Assembly (NCBI RefSeq): GCF_003284935.1 | Contig: NZ_QMEV01000044.1 | Span: 1 to 46,327, forward strand | DNA from: Mycobacterium colombiense | GTDB lineage: Bacteria; Actinomycetota; Actinomycetes; Mycobacteriales; Mycobacteriaceae | Reading direction: 5' to 3' | Length of the DNA: 46,327 nucleotides | Shown: positions 15,809-24,265 of the stretch, piece after piece | How positions within the stretch are numbered: the first letter of the stretch is position 1 | Layout of the letters: every line of letters begins with the position of its first letter | Position numbers and translations under genes: made by a program | Notes under the pieces: model-generated | Database searches by the model: none | Told to the model about the DNA's origin: nothing | The model's input: only the letters and a program-made list of their open reading frames with translations

Positions 15809-16821
15809 GCGATTACGACGCGGACCTGTTGATCGTCGGCGGCGGCCCGGGCGGGCTGGCCACCGCGTTACACGCCCGCCGCCAAGGACTTTCGGTGATC
15901 GTGGCCGAGCCGCGGGACGGCCCCATCGACAAGGCGTGTGGCGAGGGGTTGATGCCGGGCGGCTTGGCCGAATTGACTTCGCTGGGCGTGGATCCCGTCG
16001 GCATGCCCTTTCACGGGATCGCGTACGTGAGCGACCGGCGGCGCGCGCAGGCGCGGTTTCGCGGCGGGCCGGGGCGCGGCGTGCGCCGCACCACGTTGCA
16101 CGCGGCGCTGGCCGCGCGCGCCAAAGAGCAAGACACCGACTGGATCCGCACCCGGGTGACGAGGGTGGCCCAAGACGCCCACGGCGTCTCGGCCGCCGGC
16201 GTGCGCGCGAAATGGTTGATCGCCGCCGACGGGCTGCATTCGCAGGTGCGCCGCGCCGTCGGAATCACCGCGACGGCGGGGACGCCGCGGCGCTACGGCG
16301 TGCGCTGGCACTACCGGGTGCCGGCGTGGTCGGACTTCGTCGAGGTGCACTGGTCGCGCTGGGGCGAGGCGTACGTGACCCCGGTCGAGCCCGAGCTGGT
16401 CGGTGTGGCCATCCTGTCGCGCGGCCGGCCGGACCTGGCGTGGTTCCCGCGGCTGGCCCGCCAACTGCACGGCGCCGCCCCCGGGCAGCCGCGCGGCTGC
16501 GGCCCGTTGCGGCAAGTGGTTTCGCGTCGGGTCGCGGGGCGCGTGCTGCTGGTCGGGGACGCGGCCGGCTACGAGGACGCGCTCACCGGCGAGGGCATCA
16601 GCCTGGCGCTCAAGCAGTCCGCCGCGGCGGTCGACGCGATCGTCACCGAGAGGCCGGCCTCCTACGAGAAGGCGTGGCACCGGATCACCCGCGATTACCG
16701 GCTGCTCACCCGCGCGCTGGTGCTGGCCAGCACTCCGCAGCTGGTGCGCCGCGCGGTGGTCCCGACGTGCGCGCTGCTACCCGCGGTGTTCGGCCGCGGG
16801 GTCAACATCCTGGCGGGCTAG
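15805..16821 (+). CDS. FAD-dependent oxidoreductase (SrsC-like, Rv1138c)
   Basis: 338 aa from the GTG at 15805 that overlaps the methyltransferase stop; same length as Rv1138c. The FAD ADP-binding motif is LLIVGGGPGGLATAL (glycines 12-17). KACGEGLMPGGL is typical of the geranylgeranyl-reductase/aromatic hydroxylase group, and the second FAD motif is VLLVGDAAGYEDALTGEGISLAL. In the Streptomyces srs pathway SrsC is an aromatic hydroxylase that converts the alkylresorcinol to a quinone-type product. A reductase role is the alternative. It is the last gene of the operon and converges with the enoyl-CoA hydratase, 32 nt apart. Confidence 0.87.
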   Translation: MSDYDADLLIVGGGPGGLATALHARRQGLSVIVAEPRDGPIDKACGEGLMPGGLAELTSLGVDPVGMPFHGIAYVSDRRRAQARFRGGPGRGVRRTTLHAALAARAKEQDTDWIRTRVTRVAQDAHGVSAAGVRAKWLIAADGLHSQVRRAVGITATAGTPRRYGVRWHYRVPAWSDFVEVHWSRWGEAYVTPVEPELVGVAILSRGRPDLAWFPRLARQLHGAAPGQPRGCGPLRQVVSRRVAGRVLLVGDAAGYEDALTGEGISLALKQSAAAVDAIVTERPASYEKAWHRITRDYRLLTRALVLASTPQLVRRAVVPTCALLPAVFGRGVNILAG

Positions 16822-16853
16822 CGCACCGTCACCAGCGTCCGTGGTCCGTACGG

Positions 16854-17654
16854 CTAGCGCGCCTTCCAGACCGGCTCCCGCTTCTCGGCGAAGGCCAGCG
16901 GTCCCTCTTTGGCGTCCTCGGACCTGAGCAGGGCCTTCATCTCGCGAATCGTGCGTTCCCAACCCGGTTCGTCGTCGACGACGACACCGTCGTCGACGCC
17001 GTAGGCGACCCGCTTGCTGGCCTGCACCGACAGCGGGGCGTTGACGGTGACGCGCTCGGCCAGGGCCAGCGCGGCGTCCAGCACCGAACCCTGCGTAGCG
17101 ATCTCGTTGATCAGGCCCCATTCGCAAGCGGCGGCCGCGCTGATCGGTTCGCCGGTCAGCAGCAGCTGCATCGCCACCTTGCGCGGCAACTGCTCGACGA
17201 TGCGAAAGACCCCACCCGCGGCGGCGATCAGCCCGCGCTTGACCTCGGGCAGCCCGAACTGTGCGCGTTCGTCGGCCACCACCAGGTCGCTGGCCAGCGC
17301 CAGCTCGGTGCCACCGCCCAGGGCGGTGCCGTTCACGGCCGCGATCGTGGGCTTGTCGATGAAGTGGTGGACGTATCCGGCGAAGCCCCATTCGGGATGG
17401 TCGGGGTGGTACAGGTTCTCCCGGCGCGCGATCGCCTTGAGGTCGGCCCCGGCGCAAAAGGACTTGTCGCCTGCGCCGGTGACCACCACCGCCCGCACCT
17501 CGGGGTCGTGCTGCGCCTCTTCGAGCGCATCCCCGAGGCCGATGCTGACGGCGGCGTTCACCGCGTTGCGGGCTTCCGGCCGGTTGATGGTTATCACCAT
17601 CACGTTGCCCCGGCGCTCGGCCAGGGCCCCCTTCTCCAGGGCAGCTTCGCTCAC
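16854..17654 (-). CDS. Enoyl-CoA hydratase (crotonase), catalytically complete
   Basis: 266 aa. Oxyanion-hole segment KSFCAGADLKAI (64-75), GTALGGGTELALASD with catalytic E117, and FGLPEVKRGL with E137, the two glutamates of true hydratases. It hydrates trans-2-enoyl-CoA to 3-hydroxyacyl-CoA in beta-oxidation. The GTG at 17654 overlaps the thiolase stop (GTGA), so it is translated from the thiolase message and the two supply consecutive beta-oxidation activities. In M. tuberculosis the corresponding Rv1136/Rv1135A genes are short or partial; here both are full length. Confidence 0.93.
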   Translation of the reverse strand: MSEAALEKGALAERRGNVMVITINRPEARNAVNAAVSIGLGDALEEAQHDPEVRAVVVTGAGDKSFCAGADLKAIARRENLYHPDHPEWGFAGYVHHFIDKPTIAAVNGTALGGGTELALASDLVVADERAQFGLPEVKRGLIAAAGGVFRIVEQLPRKVAMQLLLTGEPISAAAACEWGLINEIATQGSVLDAALALAERVTVNAPLSVQASKRVAYGVDDGVVVDDEPGWERTIREMKALLRSEDAKEGPLAFAEKREPVWKAR

Positions 17655-18799
17655 AGCAGTTCCACGATGGTGGCGTTGGCCTGGCCGCCACCTTCACACA
17701 TGGTCTGCAAACCGTACTGAATTCCCTTGTCCCGCATGTGATACAGCAGTGTGGTCATGATCCGGGCGCCGGATCCGCCGAGCGGGTGACCGAGCGCGAT
17801 CGCGCCGCCGTTGGGGTTGAGCTTGTTCTCGTCGGCGCCGATGTCCTTGAGCCAGGCCAGCGGAACCGGCGCGAACGCCTCGTTGACCTCGTAGGCGCCG
17901 ATGTCGCCGATGGACAGCCCGGAACGCTTGAGCACCTTCTGGGTGGCCGGGATGGGCGCGGTCAGCATGATCACCGGGTCGGCCCCGGCCAGCGTCGCGG
18001 TGTGCACCTTGGCGATCGGCTTGAGCCCCAGTTCCTTGGCCTTTTCGGCGGACATGAACAGGATCGCCGCCGAGCCGTCAGAGATCTGCGACGAGTTGCC
18101 GGCGTGGATCACGCCGTCTTCCTTGAAGGCCGGCTTCAGCGAGGCCATCTTCTCCATCGGCGTGCCGCGGCGGATGCCTTCGTCCTTGAGCACCACGTTG
18201 CCGTCCTGATCCTTGATGCCCACGATCTGGTCGTCGAAGGCACCCGAATCCTGTGCGGCGGCGGCCTTTTCGTGCGAGTCAAGGCTGAACTGGTCCAGCG
18301 TGGTGCGGTCCAACCCCCACTGCTCGGCGATCATCTCCGCGCCGATGCCCTGGTTGGGGATCTGACCTTCGTAGCGGTCCAGGAAGGCCTGGGGATACGG
18401 GCGCCCGCCGTTGGCCAGCGACGCGCCCATCGGTGTCCGCGACATCGACTCGACACCGCCGGCGACGACGACGTCGTAGTGCCCGGCGATGACGCCGGCG
18501 GCCGCGAAGTGGATGGACTGCTGGCTCGAGCCGCACTGACGGTCCACGGTCACGCCCGGGACGGTCTCGGGCCAGCCGGCGGTCAGCAGCGCGGTGCGGC
18601 CGATGTCGAGGGCCTGCTCGCCGGCCTGCATGACGCAGCCCCAGATGACATCGTCGACCAGGGCTGGGTCGACGCCCGCCTTGTCGACCAGGCCGTTGAG
18701 CACCTGTGCGGACAGATCCGCCGGGTGCACCCCGGACAATCCGCCGTTGCGCTTGCCGATCGGTGAACGCACTGCCTCGACGATGACGGCTTCAGCCAT
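17651..18799 (-). CDS. Acetyl-CoA C-acyltransferase (thiolase)
   Basis: 382 aa. Nucleophile Cys89 in VDRQCGSSQQ, the GGAIALGHPLGGSGAR motif carrying the catalytic His, and the C-terminal CEGGGQAN with the second catalytic Cys are all present. Its length and the insertion after residue 120 fit degradative 3-ketoacyl-CoA thiolases (FadA type) rather than biosynthetic ones. It cleaves 3-ketoacyl-CoA to acetyl- or propionyl-CoA. AAAGGAGAC precedes ATG 18799; a TTGACA -35 element (18853-18858) lies upstream next to a palindrome. It is first in a two-gene unit with the hydratase and divergent from WS/DGAT. Confidence 0.94.
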   Translation of the reverse strand: MAEAVIVEAVRSPIGKRNGGLSGVHPADLSAQVLNGLVDKAGVDPALVDDVIWGCVMQAGEQALDIGRTALLTAGWPETVPGVTVDRQCGSSQQSIHFAAAGVIAGHYDVVVAGGVESMSRTPMGASLANGGRPYPQAFLDRYEGQIPNQGIGAEMIAEQWGLDRTTLDQFSLDSHEKAAAAQDSGAFDDQIVGIKDQDGNVVLKDEGIRRGTPMEKMASLKPAFKEDGVIHAGNSSQISDGSAAILFMSAEKAKELGLKPIAKVHTATLAGADPVIMLTAPIPATQKVLKRSGLSIGDIGAYEVNEAFAPVPLAWLKDIGADENKLNPNGGAIALGHPLGGSGARIMTTLLYHMRDKGIQYGLQTMCEGGGQANATIVELL

Positions 18800-18852
18800 G
18801 GTCTGTCTCCTTTGAAACGTGGACTTCGAAAAGAGTGGAGTCTTTCCTCGAT

Positions 18853-18870
18853 TGTCAACCAAGGGGTTGG
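18853..18870 (-). promoter_or_regulatory. TTGACA element and palindrome CCAAGGGGTTGG upstream of the thiolase
   Basis: On the minus strand TTGACA (18858-18853) directly follows the inverted repeat CCAACCCCTTGG (18870-18859). The -10 is not clear. The repeat matches the one upstream of the Rv1144-like SDR (CCAANNGGTTGG), suggesting one transcription factor for both fatty-acyl units. Confidence 0.4.
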
Positions 18871-18974
18871 GCGGGCGAAGCCCGGGGTGGTCTTGGCGTA
18901 GCCGGCGGCGTCGAGGCCGGCTTCGAACCAGTTTTTTGTTCTCACCGCCCGTGGCGCAGGGCAATAATGGACGA

Positions 18975-20417
18975 GTGAAGCGGCTCAACGGTATGGACGC
19001 GATGCTGTTGTACAGCGAGACGCCGAACCTGCATACACACACGCTGAAGGTCGCGATCGTCGATGCCACCGACTTTGACGGCGAGCTGAGCTTCGACCTG
19101 TTCCGGCACACGCTACGTCGGCGGTTGCATCGGCTGGATCCGTTGCGCTACAAATTGATCGACATCCCATGGCGGTTGCATCATCCGATGTGGCTGCAAA
19201 ACTGCGAAGTGGACCTGGACTATCATTTGCGGCGCGTGGCAGTGCCCGCACCGGGTGGGCGCCGAGAGCTCGACGAGGTGATCGGGCAGATTGCCGGCAT
19301 TCCACTGGATCGCGACCGTCCGTTGTGGGAGTTCCACTTCGCCGAAGGCATGGCCGATCACAAAGTCGCCATCATCGGCAAGATTCACCACGCCCTGGCC
19401 GACGGTGTCGCCTCCGCCAACCTGCTGACCAGGATCATGGACTTGACCGGCCCGGTGCAGGACGACCGCGACAACGACACCGGGTGCACGCCGCCCTCGA
19501 CGGCGGAGCTGCTGCGCGCCGCCGCGGAGGATCACGTTCGGCAGGCCGCCGCGCTACCCGCATTGATGACCGAGGCGCTCGCCGGCGCACGGCGGCTGCG
19601 CCAGCGGACCAGGCAGCGCGGAAGGCAGCCAGACCTTGCCCGCATGTTGCACGCGCCTCCGACGTTCATCAACCACAAGGTCTCTGCGGCAAGGACTTTC
19701 GCCACCTCGACCCTGTCGCTGGCGCAGGTCAAAGAGACGGGTAAACACCTGCAGATCACCATCAACGACATGGTGATGGCGATCGCCGCGGGTGCTTTGC
19801 GCGAACTGCTCTTGCGCTATGACGGCAGCGCGGACCAACCCCTGGTCGCCTCGGTCCCGGCCACGACGGACAGGTCGCCACAACGGATCAGCGGTAACGA
19901 GCTTGGTGGCATGGCGGTGTCGCTGCCGACGCACATCGGCGATCCGCTGGAGCGGGTGCGGCTGACAACGATGAGCACCGCAATCGCCAAGGAGAACAAC
20001 GAGCTGTTCGGCCCGGAGCTTTATGGCAGATTGATCAGCTACCTGCCGGGCGCCGCGGCCCCTCTTGCGTTCAGATGGTTGGCCCGGCGGAACACCAGAA
20101 ACAGGCTGTTCAACATCCCGATCTCCAACGTGATGGGGCCGCGTGAACGCGGCCGGTTCGCCGGCGCCCCGGTCAGTGAGATCTATTCGGCCGGGCCGCT
20201 GATCACCGCCTGCGCCATCAACATCACCGTCTGGAGCTACGTCGATCAACTCAACATATCGGTGATCGCCGACGATCGCACCCTCGGCGACACCCATGAA
20301 CTCACTGACGCCATGGTCAGCGCATTCCGCGAAATCCGCACTGCTGCGGGCTTTCCCGATGACATGGCCGTCGTGCAGGGCGCCATGCCGCCCGCCGTTG
20401 TCAAGTCGATAGGCTAG
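18975..20417 (+). CDS. Wax ester synthase/diacylglycerol acyltransferase (WS/DGAT)
   Basis: 480 aa from a GTG at 18975, giving the standard N-terminus (M)KRLNGMDAMLLYSETPN. The acyl-CoA condensation active-site motif HHALADG is at 138-144 (His139 catalytic by family). The C-terminal half has FNIPISNVMGPRER and the LNISVIADD block. These enzymes esterify diacylglycerol or fatty alcohols with acyl-CoA to make storage triacylglycerol or wax at the membrane. M. tuberculosis has many paralogues but none at this position, so this opens the accessory segment. It converges with an LPLAT acyltransferase gene (21 nt apart). Upstream of the GTG there is no ribosome site. Confidence 0.92.
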   Translation: MKRLNGMDAMLLYSETPNLHTHTLKVAIVDATDFDGELSFDLFRHTLRRRLHRLDPLRYKLIDIPWRLHHPMWLQNCEVDLDYHLRRVAVPAPGGRRELDEVIGQIAGIPLDRDRPLWEFHFAEGMADHKVAIIGKIHHALADGVASANLLTRIMDLTGPVQDDRDNDTGCTPPSTAELLRAAAEDHVRQAAALPALMTEALAGARRLRQRTRQRGRQPDLARMLHAPPTFINHKVSAARTFATSTLSLAQVKETGKHLQITINDMVMAIAAGALRELLLRYDGSADQPLVASVPATTDRSPQRISGNELGGMAVSLPTHIGDPLERVRLTTMSTAIAKENNELFGPELYGRLISYLPGAAAPLAFRWLARRNTRNRLFNIPISNVMGPRERGRFAGAPVSEIYSAGPLITACAINITVWSYVDQLNISVIADDRTLGDTHELTDAMVSAFREIRTAAGFPDDMAVVQGAMPPAVVKSIG

Positions 20418-20438
20418 CACGATTCCGTCGAACGGGCC

Positions 20439-21230
20439 CTACCCCAGCACAGGGAAGCGTCGCTCGCGGGCCAACTCGTCCAGGACCTTCTGCATCGCCG
20501 CGCGGACGTGCGCATCGACGTCGGCGGCGTCAGGCGTGGGCCCGAATTGGGTGACGACATCGATCGGTTCCAACACCTGGGTGACGATTTTCGTCGGCAG
20601 CGGCAGATTGGGCGGCATGAGCATGCTCAGCCCGAACGGAAAACCGACCGTGATGGGCAGAATGTCGGATCGCCACCGCGACAATCTGAGACGCTTCGCC
20701 AGCCATGTGCCGCGCGTGAGGAAAAACTGGCTTTCCTGCCCACCGATCGACACCACCGGCACGATCGGCACATGCGCGTCGATCGCCGCCCTGACATATC
20801 CGGTTCGGCCGTTGAAATCGATGACGTTCTCCGCCAGCGTCGGTCGGTAAGCGTCGTAAATCCCGCCAGGAAACACCAGCACCACACCGCCGGACCCCAG
20901 GGCCCGCGCCGTGTTTCTCGAGTTCGCACGAATGAGGCCGAGGCGGGCCAGCCATCCCGCCATCGGCCCCACGAACATCCCGTCGTGGCCGAGGGTGTAC
21001 AGCGGACGTCCGTAGCCAAACCTGCGGTAGAACGCCGCGGCGAAGACCAGCACGTCGGGCGTGAGCATGCCGCCCGAGTGGTTGCCGACGATCAGGGCAC
21101 CGCCATCGGTCGGAATCGATTCCAGCCCACGCACTTCGAAGCGAAACCAGCGCCGTGCCAGTGGTTCTGCCGCGGTGACCAAGCGCTCGGTCAGGCCGGG
21201 ATCCCACTCGCCGAAATCGTGGGCGCTCAC
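20439..21230 (-). CDS. Lysophospholipid acyltransferase family protein (MGAT/DGAT2-like LPLAT)
   Basis: 263 aa from the GTG at 21230, which overlaps the stop of the upstream P450 (GTGA). The acyltransferase core is visible: FEVRGLESIPTDGGALIVGNHSGGMLTPD carries the catalytic His block, followed by an Arg-containing LIRANSRNTAR, the glycerol-binding-type VFPGGIYDAYR and PIVPVVSIGG. The His-to-Asp spacing is longer than the H-x4-D of PlsC, as in the MGAT-like branch found in actinobacteria. An acyl-glycerol or hydroxylated-lipid acceptor is plausible. Translation coupling to the P450 suggests it acts on the P450 product. Confidence 0.83.
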   Translation of the reverse strand: MSAHDFGEWDPGLTERLVTAAEPLARRWFRFEVRGLESIPTDGGALIVGNHSGGMLTPDVLVFAAAFYRRFGYGRPLYTLGHDGMFVGPMAGWLARLGLIRANSRNTARALGSGGVVLVFPGGIYDAYRPTLAENVIDFNGRTGYVRAAIDAHVPIVPVVSIGGQESQFFLTRGTWLAKRLRLSRWRSDILPITVGFPFGLSMLMPPNLPLPTKIVTQVLEPIDVVTQFGPTPDAADVDAHVRAAMQKVLDELARERRFPVLG

Positions 21231-22495
21231 GAAATCGGGGTGAATTGGAGGTGCAACTCGGATAGACCTCGCATCTGCCAGGTCGGGTCGTAGGTGTAAC
21301 CGCGGTCGTCCGGCGGCCCATGCTCGGCCTCCGAAATGGCGATGTCCGCCATCCGGTCGAGTATGCGGTTCAGCGATATCCGCCCCTCGGCGCGGGCCAG
21401 CGGTGCGCCCGGGCACGAATGATTGCCACGACCGAAGGCCAGATGCTCGCGGACATTCGGCCGGTCGATGCGAAAATCATCAGGACACTGAAACTTTCGC
21501 GCATCCCGGTTGCTCGCACCGGGCAGCAGCATCACCGTGCTGCCCGCCGGGATGTCGACGTCACCGATCGAGGTCGTCCTACGCGCCATCCGGAAGTGGC
21601 ACTTGACCGGGCTTTCCATGCGCAGCGTCTCTTCGATGAAATTTGGTATCCGGCCACGGTCTTCGCGGAGCAGCTTTTGCAAGTCCGGGTTGTCGGCCAG
21701 CGCGCGGACCCCAAAGCTGAGCAGCTTGGTGGTGGTTTCCTGGCCGGCCGCGAACAGAAACGTCGCCAGCCGGACCACGTCGATGACTTCCGGCGTCGAG
21801 CCGTCGGGATACTTCGCCTGGGCCAGTTCGGTCAGCACGTCTTCGCGTGGTTGTCGGCGGCGTTCGGTGATGTGGGTGGTGAACTTCTCGTCGAGGTATT
21901 CCAGCGGATTGTGTGTGCGGGTCACCGAGTCGTCCTCGACCCCACCGGAAAACTTGCCCGAGAACACGTCCCGAAACTCTTCGTGGTCCTCGACCGGGAC
22001 CCCCAGGAGGTCGGCGATCACCAATCCGGAGAACGGTCGCGCGTACTCGTCGAGGAATTCACACCGGCCGCGGGACACGAACTCGTCGAGCTGCTGGTCG
22101 GCGAGTCGCCACATGAAGTCTTCATTTTCTTTGAGCCGCTTGGGTGTTAGCAAGCGGCTGAGCAGACCGCGCGTGCGGGCGTGCTCCGGTGGGTCTTGCG
22201 TCACGATGTGTTCGCTCATCGGGATCTGCGAGCGGTGCTGTTCGATCAAGTGGCCGATGTCGTCGCCCTCGGGCTGGAACGGCAATCCCGAAAACGGGCC
22301 GGCGACCGAGACGCACGACGAGAACGCTGGATCTTTGTAGACCGCGAGCGCTTCGGAGTGCCCCGTCACCGCAATGACGCCCTGGCCGGGTCGCGCCAGC
22401 ACCGGGCAACGCGCGCGCAGATGGTCGAAGTAGGGGTAAGGGTCCGGAATCAGGGACAGGTCAGTGAAGAAATCGACCGATTCGAATTCGCTCAA
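21227..22495 (-). CDS. Cytochrome P450 monooxygenase (first)
   Basis: About 422 aa. I-helix oxygen-activation motif AGQET (250-254), ExxR at E289-R292, and the heme loop FGRGNHSCPG with ligand Cys361. It is a soluble bacterial class I P450 that would need ferredoxin and reductase from elsewhere. The substrate is unknown; the family cannot be fixed by eye. The annotated start is a TTG at 22495 with AGGAG 5 nt upstream; the frame stays open to 22537 but those codons lack a ribosome site. It is transcribed from a strong promoter with a cluster operator (site A), and its stop overlaps the acyltransferase start. Confidence 0.9.
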   Translation of the reverse strand: MSEFESVDFFTDLSLIPDPYPYFDHLRARCPVLARPGQGVIAVTGHSEALAVYKDPAFSSCVSVAGPFSGLPFQPEGDDIGHLIEQHRSQIPMSEHIVTQDPPEHARTRGLLSRLLTPKRLKENEDFMWRLADQQLDEFVSRGRCEFLDEYARPFSGLVIADLLGVPVEDHEEFRDVFSGKFSGGVEDDSVTRTHNPLEYLDEKFTTHITERRRQPREDVLTELAQAKYPDGSTPEVIDVVRLATFLFAAGQETTTKLLSFGVRALADNPDLQKLLREDRGRIPNFIEETLRMESPVKCHFRMARRTTSIGDVDIPAGSTVMLLPGASNRDARKFQCPDDFRIDRPNVREHLAFGRGNHSCPGAPLARAEGRISLNRILDRMADIAISEAEHGPPDDRGYTYDPTWQMRGLSELHLQFTPIS

Positions 22496-22561
22496 CAGGA
22501 CTCCTAGGCATCCAGGTAACCGCCCCACCAACGTCAACCCGGGCGACGCGACCTCTCCTTC

Positions 22562-22590
22562 AATCTAGAGCTGAACAAATATTAGGTCAA
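22562..22590 (-). promoter_or_regulatory. Promoter with cluster operator, site A
   Basis: Reading toward the P450: TTGACC (22590-22585), 17-nt spacer, TAGATT (22567-22562). The 15-bp motif ACCTAATATTTGTTC (22587-22573) overlaps the -35 and spacer. Its 16-bp core CCTAATATTTGTTCAG is identical to site B 6.2 kb away. The rest of the 195-nt gap (22496-22690) holds no gene I can support. Confidence 0.75.
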
Positions 22591-22690
22591 GTTGAGTGGA
22601 CCAAGATCTGCCCGCTAAACCAAGATTGCCGCCACGGTCGCGGTCAAACCGAAAACCACGACCCTGACGGCAATCTCGCCGAACGGTGAG

Positions 22691-24184
22691 TTACCCGGCG
22701 GGGTAAGCGACTGACTTGATCTCGGTGTACTGGTCGAATCCGGCCACACCGTTCTGGCGTCCCACGCCGCTCTCCTTGTAGCCGCCGAACGGGGTGTCCG
22801 CACCGTAGGGGGCGCCACCGTTGACGCCCATGAAGCCGGCCTTGATGCGGCGGGTCACCGACAGCGCACGCTCGAGGGAACCGGCGAACACGTTGCCGGC
22901 CAACCCGTACACGCTGTCGTTGGCGATCCGGATCGCGTCCTCCTCGTCGTCGAACGGGATCACCGAGAGCACCGGGCCGAAGATCTCCTCCTGTGCGATG
23001 GTCATCTTGTTGTCGACGTTGGTGAAAAGCGTTGGCCGGATGAAGTATCCCTTGTCGAAGCCGGTTTCCGCGCCGGGGCCGCCGACCAGCGCCGTGGCGC
23101 CCTCTTCGACGCCCTTCTTGATGTAGCCCGTCACGCGGTCGAACTGCCGTTGCGAGATCACCGGCCCGCACAGCGTTCCCGGGTCTTGCGGGTCACCGCA
23201 TGTCACGTTCTCATAGATGTTCTTGAGAATCTCGACGCCCTCGTCATAGCGGGACCGCGGCAGCAGCAGCCGCGTCGGGTTGGCGCAACCCTGACCGGCG
23301 TGCATGCACGGCGCGATGCCGACCATGCACGCCGTCCCGAAGTCCGCGTCCTCCAGGACGATGGTCGCCGACTTGCCGCCGAGTTCCAGGAACAGCCGCT
23401 TCATGGTGGCGGCGCCTTTTTCCATGATCCGCTTGCCGACCACGGTCGAGCCGGTGAACGAGATCAGATCGACCTTGGGCGACAGCGTCAGCTCCTCACC
23501 CACGAAGTGGTCGGAGGCGGTGACGACGTTGACGACGCCGGCGGGGATATCGGTCTTCTCCGCGATAAGCCGGCCCAGCCGGGTCGCGTTGAACGGCGTG
23601 TTCGGCGCGGGCTTGAGCACCACCGTGTTGCCGGTGCCCAGCGCCTGGCCCAGCTTGTTGATGGTGACTTCGAAGGGGAAGTTCCACGGCACGATGGCGC
23701 CCACGACTCCGACCGGTTCCCGCCACACCTTGCGGGTGGTCAGCGTGCCGGTCAGGCTGATGACCTTGTCACCCAGATCGGTCTCCCAGGCGTACTCGTC
23801 GATCAGCCGGGCGGGGTACTTCAGTCCGTCTTCCAGCGGGGCGTCCAGCTGAGGTCCGAAGGTGATGGCCCGTGGCGAGCCGACCTCGAGGATCAGCTCC
23901 TCGCGCAGCTCGTCGATCTCGGATTCGATCGCCTCGTGCAGCTGCAGCAGGCAGCGCTTGCGCAACTCCTTGTTAGTCGACCAGTCGGTCTCGTCGAAGG
24001 CGCGCCGGGCGGCGTCGATAGCCCGGAGCATGTCCTCCTTCGAGGCGTCGGCGACCTCGCCGAGCGGCTCTTCGGTTGCCGGATTGATGTTCGTGAAGGT
24101 GCCGGCCTGCCCGTCGACGAGCTTGCCGTCGATCATCATCTTCGGCTCGAAGCGAACCTTTACAGCCTCAGTCATATCTGTCAC
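22691..24184 (-). CDS. NAD(P)-dependent aldehyde dehydrogenase
   Basis: 497 aa with the complete ALDH active site: N168 in VPWNFP, E267 in LELGGKSA and nucleophile Cys300 in GQGCANPTR, plus FTGSTVVGKRI for the cofactor and the C-terminal PFGGYKESGVGR. It oxidises an aldehyde to the acid. It is the last gene of the minus-strand run from 28757, 81 nt after the second P450, and would be the natural next step after P450-derived alcohol or aldehyde formation. It has a GAAGAGAG ribosome site before ATG 24184 and no recognised separate promoter. Confidence 0.93.
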   Translation of the reverse strand: MTDMTEAVKVRFEPKMMIDGKLVDGQAGTFTNINPATEEPLGEVADASKEDMLRAIDAARRAFDETDWSTNKELRKRCLLQLHEAIESEIDELREELILEVGSPRAITFGPQLDAPLEDGLKYPARLIDEYAWETDLGDKVISLTGTLTTRKVWREPVGVVGAIVPWNFPFEVTINKLGQALGTGNTVVLKPAPNTPFNATRLGRLIAEKTDIPAGVVNVVTASDHFVGEELTLSPKVDLISFTGSTVVGKRIMEKGAATMKRLFLELGGKSATIVLEDADFGTACMVGIAPCMHAGQGCANPTRLLLPRSRYDEGVEILKNIYENVTCGDPQDPGTLCGPVISQRQFDRVTGYIKKGVEEGATALVGGPGAETGFDKGYFIRPTLFTNVDNKMTIAQEEIFGPVLSVIPFDDEEDAIRIANDSVYGLAGNVFAGSLERALSVTRRIKAGFMGVNGGAPYGADTPFGGYKESGVGRQNGVAGFDQYTEIKSVAYPAG

Positions 24185-24265
24185 TCTCTTCAGGGTCGTT
24201 GAGGGGCTACGGAGAGCCTTACCGGAAACTAGCCGATTGGCAAGCTGCCACCGCTGCCGGGCTGG

